Source: Glaciecola amylolytica (GTDB lineage Bacteria > Bacteroidota > Bacteroidia > Flavobacteriales_D > Crocinitomicaceae). Taken from it: a stretch of DNA of 64,000 nt. The notes under the pieces were generated by a model that saw nothing but the letters and a program-made list of their open reading frames with translations, did no database searches and was not told where the DNA came from. A program made the position numbers and the translations under genes. Of the stretch, positions 24,617 through 32,637 are shown piece after piece; position 1 is the first letter of the stretch, and the number at the start of each line of letters is the position of its first letter. Location: the NCBI GenBank assembly GCA_003856375.1, contig CP034120.1, positions 2,852,001 through 2,916,000 on the forward strand, in the 5' to 3' direction.

Positions 24617-25109
24617 AATTCTGATCCATTTATGCATCGCTGCAGTCTTCATTTGTTGTTCTTGCAGTGAAAATAAAACAGAGAACCAAATACCGGCTCC
24701 AAAAGAAGAGATTGCCTTGTTCGTTCCGTATGAACACATGCAAAACACCCATATTTATTTAGATCAGGTTTTCGATTCTGATTCAATTCCCTCAGACACC
24801 TTGTTTTTTATCCCGCTAAACAGCTGCGATAAGTGTATTGATCTGATTTTAAACTCACTTCTTGCAAATGAGTTTTCAGGAACGATCATTTTCGGCGGAA
24901 ATATTCAGGACAAACCCATTTTCGAAAAACAGTACAATACCTTGATGCTAAGACATTTTTGTTTGATCGATGAAAAGTATGCCATGTACAAATACGATCT
25001 GGACATTTACGGACCAACACTTTTGATCCGAAACGACAAATCTCCCACAATCGCACATTTGGATTTCACCAATTGGAAAGCTGTTTTGAAAGAGCTTCAC
25101 TGGAAATGA
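24609..25109 (+). CDS. Lipoprotein with NSCDKCI (CxxC) motif, 166 aa
   Basis: The ATG at 24609 gives a lipoprotein signal (MNRILIHLCIAAVFICCSC, lipobox ICCSC). The mature part contains FIPLNSCDKCIDLIL, a CxxC in a thioredoxin-like context, followed by strands FSGTIIFGG and YGPTLLIR, the second preceded by a Pro as in thioredoxin folds. It overlaps the upstream lipoprotein gene by 8 bases. A thiol-redox role toward the cysteine-rich peptide is a tempting inference from context. The gene ends 6 bases from a convergent gene. Confidence 0.6.
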   Translation: MNRILIHLCIAAVFICCSCSENKTENQIPAPKEEIALFVPYEHMQNTHIYLDQVFDSDSIPSDTLFFIPLNSCDKCIDLILNSLLANEFSGTIIFGGNIQDKPIFEKQYNTLMLRHFCLIDEKYAMYKYDLDIYGPTLLIRNDKSPTIAHLDFTNWKAVLKELHWK

Positions 25110-25115
25110 TTCAAA

Positions 25116-25514
25116 CTATAATTCGGTGGTTTTCTTCAACGTCTTTACTTTTCTGCCGGTTTTCACATGAAAAATAGCTCTTGTCTTTGATCCGTTTTCA
25201 ACAATGATGTAGTCATTCCATTTTTCACCGAATCCGTTCACACAAAATCCATCCGGATTCTTCCCTTCAAAGAATTCTTTCAAATCCCGTTTCCAAACTA
25301 CCTTCCCGTTTTTACTCATACTCAGCAAATGGCCCGATTTGTAAAGTGTACAGGTGTATTTCCAACCCGGGCCTGCATTCACCACAACCGTATCAGTGCA
25401 GCAATCACAACCGAAGAAGGATTCAAACTTCTTTTTAGGCACGCTGTCTGTATTTTGAGAAAACGACTGTAAATAAGTCGATAAAAAAACAATAAAAAGA
25501 ACCAAATACCTCAT
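25116..25514 (-). CDS. Secreted protein of unknown function, 132 aa
   Basis: A signal peptide (MRYLVLFIVFLSTYLQSFSQ) is followed by an acidic/basic small domain with a Cys cluster (FFGCDCCTD) and strands WKYTCTLYKSGHLL, DYIIVENGSKTRAIF. No family was recognised. It is convergent with the CxxC lipoprotein gene, 6 bases apart, and alone on its strand. Confidence 0.6.
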   Translation of the reverse strand: MRYLVLFIVFLSTYLQSFSQNTDSVPKKKFESFFGCDCCTDTVVVNAGPGWKYTCTLYKSGHLLSMSKNGKVVWKRDLKEFFEGKNPDGFCVNGFGEKWNDYIIVENGSKTRAIFHVKTGRKVKTLKKTTEL

Positions 25515-25627
25515 GAAGCAAAAACGATTGATGACATACCAATATTGTTTTCAAAAATGAAATTCCTCAAATGCATTTTCAGTAAAATTTCCTAAACTTG
25601 TTTTCTAAAAAATTTAATAGACTACTC

Positions 25628-26494
25628 ATGCTGCCACACATCGGAATAAGCGTTCAGGAACAGGAAGAAATTCACCAGCATCTGAAATCATTTTTCAAAA
25701 ACGACAAACTCGAATTCATGGATCAACTAGCTGCTTACTACAAGGGACAGCTGGAATTGGTTGAAAAATACGGTCGGGATGGCTTAATGGTATTCCTGGA
25801 TACGGAAACGCAGGTTTATGTCGGCGACGGCCCCAACCGCAGCCTCGAAATCATGCATTATACCGAAGTTCCGGAAACTTGTCCGTGGTATCATTTACGG
25901 GAATTACCGCGTAATGAAGCGATCCGGAAAGTATGGGAAAACTGGCCGATTCAATTTGTGAAGAGTTTGGAAGAATTCTGCATTGATCTTTTGGTGATTT
26001 TCGAAAACAACACCTGGTTTTTGATTTATCCTTACCTGGCAAAAGATTACGATGACGCGCGTTACTATGAATTTTTGGGAGGATCTCAGCCAAATCCGGA
26101 TGCACAATTGCCCAAAGAATTGGTTGACGCAGGATGGAAAATGCCGCGTGATCTGAAAGACCTGTATTCCGTTCATGGGCGTTTCGGAAATGCCAAAAGT
26201 GTGCTGCGCAATGACCGTTCAGACAACATCGTTTCTGCAGAAAAACTGGAAACATCGCTTACTTTTCTTGAAGAATATGTCAAAGAGTGGGAAGTCGATT
26301 ACAGCTTCTTTGATCTGCTTACCTTTTGCGAAGACAGCGGTGGAAATTCACAAAACTTTTTCAAACCGGAATGGGAAGTAGATACTTATGCAACGGTAGA
26401 TTGGGATCACGAAACGAAAGAAATTTCGGGCTACAGTTTTTTGGCAGAATTCATTGATTACCGCTTTGGTGAACCAGTACGCGGAGAATACTAA
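25628..26494 (+). CDS. SMI1/KNR4 (SUKH)-like protein, 288 aa
   Basis: No signal peptide. The region from about residue 160 (LPKELVDAGWKMPRDLKDLYSVHGRFGN) has the LPxDL-x-x-x-Y-x-x-hG pattern of the SUKH superfamily, members of which serve as immunity proteins against contact-dependent toxins. A conserved tail DLLTFCEDSGGNSQNFF fits the same fold. No toxin gene is adjacent, so an orphan immunity or housekeeping role is possible. The start is the ATG at 25628; an upstream in-frame TTG is unlikely. A TAAACTTG box lies at 25593-25600. Confidence 0.55.
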   Translation: MLPHIGISVQEQEEIHQHLKSFFKNDKLEFMDQLAAYYKGQLELVEKYGRDGLMVFLDTETQVYVGDGPNRSLEIMHYTEVPETCPWYHLRELPRNEAIRKVWENWPIQFVKSLEEFCIDLLVIFENNTWFLIYPYLAKDYDDARYYEFLGGSQPNPDAQLPKELVDAGWKMPRDLKDLYSVHGRFGNAKSVLRNDRSDNIVSAEKLETSLTFLEEYVKEWEVDYSFFDLLTFCEDSGGNSQNFFKPEWEVDTYATVDWDHETKEISGYSFLAEFIDYRFGEPVRGEY

Positions 26495-26566
26495 ATGAAG
26501 GTCAAATTGAAAATTGAAAAGGTAGAAGGTAAAAAAAATGAAAGGCAGTTAAAACAATCTTTTCAC

Positions 26567-27544
26567 TTAAAACCAATTCTTCTTCCAATCCAGAACCCAG
26601 CCGAAATAAACGACAACAGAATTGTATACGTTGCTGTAATTACTCGTTTTGACTTTACTGGTAGTGACCAGACTGTATGCTGCCAACCCTGAAAAGAAAC
26701 GTTTGTTGGTGTAAATAAATCCGGCTTTGAAGTGATTGACAAAACCTGCCGTGAAAAAGTATTTATCCGGACTGGCACTTGTGGCCCGCATAAAATTGAA
26801 GCCCAATTGCGGAATTTCAATAAAAGAAAGCGTCCAGTGCTTGCCGATCACCCAATTGTATCCGTAACCTCCTCCCAAATCAAAACCATTGATGATCAGA
26901 TTGGTGAATCCGTTAATGGAATCAAAAGCAGGTTTTGTAAGTGCGCTCAACTGATCCAGAGAAGCTCTGTCATTACTCACCGCACCCGAAACGATGAAAG
27001 AACCTGCACTTTTCAGTTGTCGGCTCACAGGTGTAAATCCGGCCGAGTAGGAATATTTCCGGTAATTGAACACATAGTCGACCTTCAGCTTAGAAGTAAT
27101 GATCCTGATTTCCTTCTCGCGCTGCGTGATGATTGTATCGTACGATTCTCCGTTTTTGCCGTAACTCAGCGTATAATCCAGATTTTGCAGATAGGAAAGA
27201 TTAAACTGAATCTGAAAAGGACGGTAAGCCGTTGAAAAACGGAAATCCATATTGCGCCTGGAGTTATTCGGACTCAAACTGAAACTGTATCCCAGGTTGA
27301 TCCACTTATAACTGATAGCTCCACCCAATTGAAACTGGCTTCCGGTGCCGAAATTCGCCTTCAGAAAAGTACTGTCACTGGTTTTGGTGGTAAAGGCAAT
27401 ATCCTGATTTTTATAAGTCCAGATTCCTCTGGGAACCATTTTCCGGTAATTGCTTTCGATATAATTCGTATCTGTCTGTGCCAAAATCCGTTTCCCGAAA
27501 GGAAACATAATTACCAAAAATACAATTACAATACTACTTTTCAC
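26567..27544 (-). CDS. DUF4421-family outer-membrane beta-barrel protein, 325 aa
   Basis: A signal peptide (ending ILAQ, residue ~22) is followed by alternating amphipathic strands with aromatic ends, for example YKWINLGYSFSL, FQIQFNLSYLQNLDYTLSYG, LGGGYGYNWVIGKHWTLSF and YNSVVVYFGWVLDWKKNWF, the last being a C-terminal aromatic strand suited to BAM recognition. This matches the DUF4421 family of Bacteroidota. Function unknown; probably a porin-like surface protein. Convergent with the SUKH-like gene, no partner. Confidence 0.8.
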   Translation of the reverse strand: MKSSIVIVFLVIMFPFGKRILAQTDTNYIESNYRKMVPRGIWTYKNQDIAFTTKTSDSTFLKANFGTGSQFQLGGAISYKWINLGYSFSLSPNNSRRNMDFRFSTAYRPFQIQFNLSYLQNLDYTLSYGKNGESYDTIITQREKEIRIITSKLKVDYVFNYRKYSYSAGFTPVSRQLKSAGSFIVSGAVSNDRASLDQLSALTKPAFDSINGFTNLIINGFDLGGGYGYNWVIGKHWTLSFIEIPQLGFNFMRATSASPDKYFFTAGFVNHFKAGFIYTNKRFFSGLAAYSLVTTSKVKTSNYSNVYNSVVVYFGWVLDWKKNWF

Positions 27545-27643
27545 CGATTAACGCTACAGACGAAGTTTTAAACGCATTTCAGAGCATAAAAGTATATTTG
27601 CGGCGTTTTTTATTGGTTTTGCACAAGAATTTAGAGTCTCACC

Positions 27644-28099
27644 TTACAAATACTTCGCATCAATGCCCTTAGCCTGAAACTCTTTCACCATTTTCTGTTC
27701 GTAATCATACAACAATATCACCTCTTTCAAGTTCGGGAGCCATTTCAGGTCTTCTACCGAAGTGATATTGAATTCGTTTCCTTCTCCGTCCCAGTAAGGA
27801 GTCACCTGATGGTAAGCTGTGTGATAATTCTGATCCAGAATAGTTACCTGATCCAGTAATTCCTGAGGAATTTCCAAATCCTTGAAAAACTTCTTCACTC
27901 CCGGAACTGCTTTGGAGGGATGTTTCTGATGATCGATTTTCTGCCATTTCTCCGGTCCAACAAAAGCCTTCACATCGAATTTGGGTTGCAATAGGTTATT
28001 GCGGTACATCAATTGCTCAATAACCGTCAGTTTAAAATTGAAATCTTTGAATTTGGGCATTTCTGTTGAGTTTGGGTTTCGAAATATCGCAAATTTCAT
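27644..28099 (-). CDS. DUF6892-like cytoplasmic protein, 151 aa
   Basis: The block PKFKDFNFKLTVIEQLMYRNNLLQPKFDVKAF followed by LPNLKEVILLYDYEQKMVKEF resembles DUF6892, a small domain of unknown role found in some Gram-negatives. Either the ATG at 28099 or the one at 28060 (MPKFKDF) could be the start. It stands alone. No signal peptide or catalytic residues were recognised. Confidence 0.55.
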   Translation of the reverse strand: MKFAIFRNPNSTEMPKFKDFNFKLTVIEQLMYRNNLLQPKFDVKAFVGPEKWQKIDHQKHPSKAVPGVKKFFKDLEIPQELLDQVTILDQNYHTAYHQVTPYWDGEGNEFNITSVEDLKWLPNLKEVILLYDYEQKMVKEFQAKGIDAKYL

Positions 28100-28451
28100 T
28101 CAAACTCCTGCTTACCCGGGCTAAAAAATCAGCGCTTTCGTGCCCGTGTTTAATTTTTTTGACTTGCCCGAGAATTTAGTTGATGATTTCTCAGAATAAT
28201 GGTGTTTAGACACGAATCATTTACATAAAAAATCACCAGCACTCTCGTACAAAACCTGTTTTTGGGGATCATCGTAAAAAAGGAAATATGCCTCTTTCTA
28301 TTCTTTACGTTTCACTGTTTTAAGTAATTCTATTTTTGGTTTCCCTTATTGTTTTTCCTACGATCTCTTCCTTGCAGCTGAAGCCCCAACCCTGCTCCTA
28401 ACCCGGTATTCTATCCGAAATAAATAGCTGAAAAACAACATTTTACAAACA

Positions 28452-28467
28452 CAAGGGGTAACCCCTG
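28452..28467. promoter_or_regulatory. 16-bp palindromic element shared with 3023-3038
   Basis: CAAGGGGTAACCCCTG is the exact reverse complement of the element upstream of the 777-2969 gene. Here it ends 50 bases before the -7 box. Confidence 0.5.
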
Positions 28468-28516
28468 AAATTCATCGTTTTTCGTTTCATCACTAAAATC
28501 AATCATAGTAGCACCG

Positions 28517-28524
28517 TATTTTTG
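28517..28524 (+). promoter_or_regulatory. -7 promoter element (TATTTTTG)
   Basis: It matches TAnnTTTG and ends 31 bases before the ATG at 28556. Confidence 0.5.
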
Positions 28525-28555
28525 TTTCTGAATTAAACACTAAAAAATACTATTT

Positions 28556-30214
28556 ATGAAAAAAATACTGTTACTTACTTTATTAACTTTTTTAGCAGTC
28601 GGTTTTCATTTTCACTCAGGTGCACAATGCACGGTAAGCATCAGTTCTACAGATTCATTAATCTGTGTTGGAGACACTCCAGTGTTAGTAGCAACAACCA
28701 TTGGAGAAGGCCATAATTTAGGTGCTGCCAATTTTGCAGGAAACAATCACCGTGGAAACATGTTTGATATTGTTGCTACCAACAGTGTAGTCATTACCTC
28801 TTTCGATGCATCCCCGATGGGAAACACGACTATTGAAATCTATTACAAAGCCGGAACATGGAATGGCTTTGCAAACAGTCCGTCCAACTGGACTTTAATA
28901 GGTTCTGCTCCTGTAATCGCTACAGGAGGAATTGTTCCGGTGCCCGTTCCGGTGAATATTACCATTCCGGCAGGTCAAACGTATGCGTTCTACGTCACTT
29001 CCAACACTTCAGCCGTTAGTTTGAATTACTCGAACGGTACGAATGTCGGAAACGTTTTCTCCAGTGACGCCAACATTACTTTCCTCGAAGGTGGTGGAAT
29101 GGAATATCCGTTCACACAGGGAACCGGTGCTGTATATCAGCCGCGTATCTGGAATGGAAACATCCACTATTCATTGGCAGATCAATCGAATACAACTTAT
29201 TTATGGGGGCAGGGAGAAACGAATGACAGCATCGCTCCTTCCATTTCGGCTACCACTCAATACACAGTAGAATCTACTTCTCCGGGTTGCCCGACAATGC
29301 ATGATACTTTGACGATAGCACTTTCCGTTCCTTTTGTAAATGCAGGAACTGATGTAGCTGTTTGTCATGGAGATTCTGTTACTTTAAGCGCTTCAGGGCC
29401 TTTCGACTACAATTGGGACAACTCAATAACGAATGATCAGGCTTTTCTTCCTTTAAGTCCTGCTAATTACATTGTAACAGCAACAGATTCTGCCGGATGT
29501 ACGATCTCCGATACCGTATTTGTGAATGTGTTTTCGCTTCCAAACGTCAGCGCCGGAACGGATCAAACCATTTGTCAGGGCTCGTCTCTTACGTTGTCCG
29601 GATCGGGAGCAACTACCTATGTCTGGGATAACAGCGTAACAAACGGCGTTTCATTCATTCCGAATCTAACCAACAGTTATGCCCTTGTGGGAACGGATAC
29701 AAACGGTTGCCAAAACTACGATACGATTGCGGTTACAGTTTATGAATTCACAAGCAGCATTACGGTCAGCGGAGAAATTATTCTGATCGGAAATCCCGGT
29801 GCCGGTGTGACTTACCAATGGATGAATTGTACAACCAATCAGCTTATTGCAGGAGAAACAGGTCAGGCATATCTGGTGGAAGAAAACGGATCCTATGCTG
29901 TTATCGTATCAAACGGACTTTGTACGGATACCACGAACTGCCTCACTGTAAGCACTGTGGGACTTGGTGAAAACACAGCAGATGATCTGATTTCGGTATA
30001 TCCGAATCCGAACAATGGTACATTCATCGTTAGCGGTGGAGCAGATTCGGAATTGGAGATCAGTGATCTGAACGGACGAATTGTAAAACAGATTCATTTA
30101 GCCGATGCAACAACGGAAATTGAATTATCCAATGAGAAAAACGGCGTTTACTTTGTGAAATGCATCAAGGATGGTCAGTTTACAATCAAACGAATTATCG
30201 TTCAAAAGAATTAG
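28556..30214 (+). CDS. Secreted Ig-like T9SS type A cargo protein, 552 aa
   Basis: A signal peptide ends near residue 23 (HSGAQ). The first ~180 residues look like a carbohydrate-binding or lectin-like beta sandwich (NTTIEIYYKAGTWNGF, AGQTYAFYVTSNTSAVSL). Then come three Ig/PKD-like modules with repeated motifs: CHGDSVTLSASG, CQGSSLTLSGSG and NAGTDVAVC, plus a short one (YQWMNCTTNQLIAGE). The last ~75 residues form a type A sorting domain (VYPNPNNGTFIVSGG ... NGVYFVKCIKDGQ). It is expected on the cell surface as an adhesin-like protein, with its own promoter and terminator. Confidence 0.85.
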   Translation: MKKILLLTLLTFLAVGFHFHSGAQCTVSISSTDSLICVGDTPVLVATTIGEGHNLGAANFAGNNHRGNMFDIVATNSVVITSFDASPMGNTTIEIYYKAGTWNGFANSPSNWTLIGSAPVIATGGIVPVPVPVNITIPAGQTYAFYVTSNTSAVSLNYSNGTNVGNVFSSDANITFLEGGGMEYPFTQGTGAVYQPRIWNGNIHYSLADQSNTTYLWGQGETNDSIAPSISATTQYTVESTSPGCPTMHDTLTIALSVPFVNAGTDVAVCHGDSVTLSASGPFDYNWDNSITNDQAFLPLSPANYIVTATDSAGCTISDTVFVNVFSLPNVSAGTDQTICQGSSLTLSGSGATTYVWDNSVTNGVSFIPNLTNSYALVGTDTNGCQNYDTIAVTVYEFTSSITVSGEIILIGNPGAGVTYQWMNCTTNQLIAGETGQAYLVEENGSYAVIVSNGLCTDTTNCLTVSTVGLGENTADDLISVYPNPNNGTFIVSGGADSELEISDLNGRIVKQIHLADATTEIELSNEKNGVYFVKCIKDGQFTIKRIIVQKN

Positions 30215-30291
30215 GATTTTTCATCAATAAATCAGAATAGTAATGAATAGTCATAGTAAGCAGAGTTCCTGTTCTGAGATGAAATCATAGG

Positions 30292-30320
30292 AAAGTGCCG
30301 GCACAAACCGGCACTTTTTT
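30292..30320 (+). terminator. Intrinsic terminator
   Basis: AAAGTGCCGG (30292-30301) pairs with CCGGCACTTT (30308-30317) and runs into six Ts. Confidence 0.85.
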
Positions 30321-30353
30321 GTTGCATTCGATTCGAAAGGCTGAGATCTATCC

Positions 30354-30384
30354 AGCAAAAAAGGGAACCAATATTGATTCCCTT
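30354..30384 (-). terminator. Intrinsic terminator, minus strand
   Basis: AAGGGAA (30361-30367) pairs with TTCCCTT (30378-30384), extended by CAAT/ATTG; read on the minus strand it ends in a T run (A run 30356-30362 on +). It closes the lipoprotein gene at 30411. Confidence 0.7.
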
Positions 30385-30410
30385 CCTTTCAGCGTCAAAA
30401 AATGAAACGC

Positions 30411-31064
30411 TTATTTTTCACTCAATGTAACAGAGATTTTTGAAGTATATGTGCTTATATCCGAATCATCGGTATAGACATTTTTTCCTTCTGCTTCCAT
30501 TTGTAACTCATCCTTCTTGGATTCTTTGATTGTAAAAATCATGGTGCTTTCACCAGTCAAATAAGTATCTGAACTCGTAGTGGTAGTTGCAGATCCCTGA
30601 TCGGTTTCAATAGTTGTATTCTTGACAGACAAAATATTGAACAAAACGCGCTCATTCTTTTTAAACTCATCTCCTTCAGTTTTTCCGATAAAGCTCCATG
30701 TTCCACTTTGGATATCTGTAGAAAGTTCCGTTGAGTTTCCGCTTCCGTAAAGAATTGTTTTCGTCCAGGTCCAGGTTCCGTCTTTCTCAATTTTCAAATC
30801 GTTGGTATTTATAATCCCTGTTTGAACACTTGTCATTTGAGGTCCAATTACAGGTGTATAAACGGTGGTTTTGCTAAGGGTCGTTGCAGAATAAGTTGTT
30901 GTCTCCTCAGTCTTATTACCATCCGCTTGAACAGATGTTGACGTTTCATTTTGGGACGTTACTTTCCATTCGTTCGCCATTTTCCCTTTAGTAGTTTTCG
31001 CACAGGAAACCAATCCGGCAGTTAAAAATGCAACGCTAAGTGCGTAGAAAAGAGTTCTTTTCAT
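30411..31064 (-). CDS. Lipoprotein of a tandem family, paralog 1, 217 aa
   Basis: The signal ends in the lipobox LVSC (Cys ~21). The mature part is beta-rich and Thr/Ser-rich, with NEWKVTSQ near the start, KDGTWTWTKT in the middle and the conserved SGTWSFIGKTEGDEFKKNERVLFN block; a C-terminal strand ISVTLSE ends the domain. It resembles lipocalin-like extracytoplasmic lipoproteins. Two paralogs lie directly upstream. Role unknown, probably outer-membrane lipoprotein. A terminator separates it from paralog 2. Confidence 0.75.
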   Translation of the reverse strand: MKRTLFYALSVAFLTAGLVSCAKTTKGKMANEWKVTSQNETSTSVQADGNKTEETTTYSATTLSKTTVYTPVIGPQMTSVQTGIINTNDLKIEKDGTWTWTKTILYGSGNSTELSTDIQSGTWSFIGKTEGDEFKKNERVLFNILSVKNTTIETDQGSATTTTSSDTYLTGESTMIFTIKESKKDELQMEAEGKNVYTDDSDISTYTSKISVTLSEK

Positions 31065-31120
31065 TTTCGTAAGTTATGATTAATATGATGCCAAATGTAT
31101 CAATTAAATTTTAACAAAAC

Positions 31121-31158
31121 CAAAACACCTCAAAAACTCTTCTGATTTTGAGGTGTTT
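31121..31158 (-). terminator. Intrinsic terminator, minus strand
   Basis: AAACACCTCAAAA (31123-31135) pairs perfectly with TTTTGAGGTGTTT (31146-31158); on the minus strand a T-rich tail follows. It ends the transcript through paralog 2 of the lipoprotein family. Confidence 0.8.
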
Positions 31159-31192
31159 CCATTCCTGCACACAGGAAAGTATAATCGTTCTG

Positions 31193-31852
31193 TTATTTTC
31201 CTTGCAAAGCAATTTTCTGAGAAAGAGTGGTCGTGCTGACCTTCGCACCTTCCGTATAAACCTTTTTCTCTTCCATTTCCATTTCCAGCAGATCCTTTTT
31301 CGATTCCGTAACAGTATAGACCATACTATTTTCTCCGGTTGCAAAAGTTATTGTATGCGTGTAATTATTTACAACTGCCTGATTCATCGTTTCAATCTCC
31401 GTTGTGGTTACGGATAATACATTAAAAAGAACGCGTTCATTCTTTTCAAAATCGTCTCCTTTTGTTTTTCCGACAAAACTCCAGGTTCCGCTCTGCACTC
31501 TACTTGTATTTGTTGAAATATTCCCGCTTACAAAAGTTGCATCGATTGTCCATGACCAGGTTCCATCTTTCTTAATCGTAAAATCATGTGTATTTACAGT
31601 TCCGGTTTCAGACTGAGTTGACGGAGCTCCGCCGGATGGTTCGGAAACGGTTTCATCAATAACAGTATTGTCTCTCGTCCAAAAAGTGGACGTATACTTA
31701 TCATTGAATATATTTACGACTGTTTCAACGCTTCTAAAAGAAGTGACCTTCCATTCATTGGTCATTTTTCCTTTCGTAGTTTTTCCACAGGATGTAATTC
31801 CAAAAAGAATTAAAAATGCTGTGCTTAGGGTATAAATTGAGATTCTTTTCAT
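31193..31852 (-). CDS. Lipoprotein of a tandem family, paralog 2, 219 aa
   Basis: Same layout as its neighbours: lipobox GITSC, then CGKTTKGKMTNEWKVTS, KKDGTWSWTID, the SGTWSFVGKTKGDDFEKNERVLFN block and a strand-rich end (TTTLSQKIALQGK). It lies 40 bases downstream of paralog 3 and is followed by a strong terminator. Middle regions between the conserved blocks have diverged most, suggesting variable surface loops. Confidence 0.75.
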   Translation of the reverse strand: MKRISIYTLSTAFLILFGITSCGKTTKGKMTNEWKVTSFRSVETVVNIFNDKYTSTFWTRDNTVIDETVSEPSGGAPSTQSETGTVNTHDFTIKKDGTWSWTIDATFVSGNISTNTSRVQSGTWSFVGKTKGDDFEKNERVLFNVLSVTTTEIETMNQAVVNNYTHTITFATGENSMVYTVTESKKDLLEMEMEEKKVYTEGAKVSTTTLSQKIALQGK

Positions 31853-31892
31853 TGCTGAATAATTATGTTTTAATGAATTTGTTAACCGGTGA

Positions 31893-32567
31893 TTACTTCT
31901 CTTTCAGCGTAATCTTTAAGGTACCTTCCTCCTTATTTACTCCACTGCTGCTTGATTCCGAAACGAAATTTGATTCCAGTTCCAATTGCAATTCCTTCTT
32001 TTTAGATTCCTTGATCGTATAGATCTGCATATTTTCTCCTGCAAGGAAAGTTGTATTACTTAAATCGTCAGAAACTACAACATTGTCTACGATATTGAGA
32101 GAACTCTCTTTTTTATTCAACACATTGAAAAGGAGGCGCTCATTTTTCTTAAAATCATCCCCTTTTGTTTTCCCCACAAAACTCCAGGTTCCGCTTTCCT
32201 CTGTCGAAATCCTATTGGTGCTGCCGCTATTGAAAACATAGGTAATATCTTTAGTCCAGGACCAGGTTCCGTCTTTTTTCATCGTCAGTACATGCGAATT
32301 CACCAATCCATCTTCATAATAATCAGTCACGACAGCTCCATTATTATCGACATGTGTGTTTTCATGTATAAAAGATGTTTCAGTCATGCTGATCTTTGAT
32401 GTGGTTGAGTTGGTTGAGCTGCCGGACTGATTTATCCCCACCCGGGTTTTCTCATAAGAAACGACCTTCCATTCTTTCGTTAATTTTCCTTTGGTTGTTT
32501 TTGCACAAGATGCCATTCCTGCAGCCAAAAACGCGATGCAGAATGTGTAAACAGTGATTTTTTTCAT
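31893..32567 (-). CDS. Lipoprotein of a tandem family, paralog 3, 224 aa
   Basis: The first lipoprotein after the type B cargo genes, 70 bases from the end of the 987-residue protein gene. The lipobox is GMASC, followed by TKEWKVVSYEKTRVG, KKDGTWSWTKDITYVF and SGTWSFVGKTKGDDFKKNERLLFN. It may belong to the same transcript as the four large cargo genes upstream, since no terminator was seen between them. Confidence 0.75.
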   Translation of the reverse strand: MKKITVYTFCIAFLAAGMASCAKTTKGKLTKEWKVVSYEKTRVGINQSGSSTNSTTSKISMTETSFIHENTHVDNNGAVVTDYYEDGLVNSHVLTMKKDGTWSWTKDITYVFNSGSTNRISTEESGTWSFVGKTKGDDFKKNERLLFNVLNKKESSLNIVDNVVVSDDLSNTTFLAGENMQIYTIKESKKKELQLELESNFVSESSSSGVNKEEGTLKITLKEK

Positions 32568-32637
32568 TTTTTGATTGTAAGATTGAATTAGTATTTATTT
32601 GATTTTTAATTATTTAACCCATAAAACAAACTGAAGA

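Larger units (their letters stand above)
28100..28555. other. Intergenic region with palindromic element and promoter
   Basis: This stretch contains the 16-bp palindrome at 28452-28467 and the -7 box at 28517-28524 used for the gene at 28556. No open frame with protein character was seen in the remainder. Confidence 0.5.

Noticed and set aside
26495-26692. 65-codon + strand frame after the SUKH-like gene
   Set aside because: It runs into the 3' end of the DUF4421 gene on the other strand and has no start context or protein character.
26732-27235. 167-codon + strand frame opposite the DUF4421 gene
   Set aside because: Antisense to a well-supported beta-barrel; no domain or signal seen.
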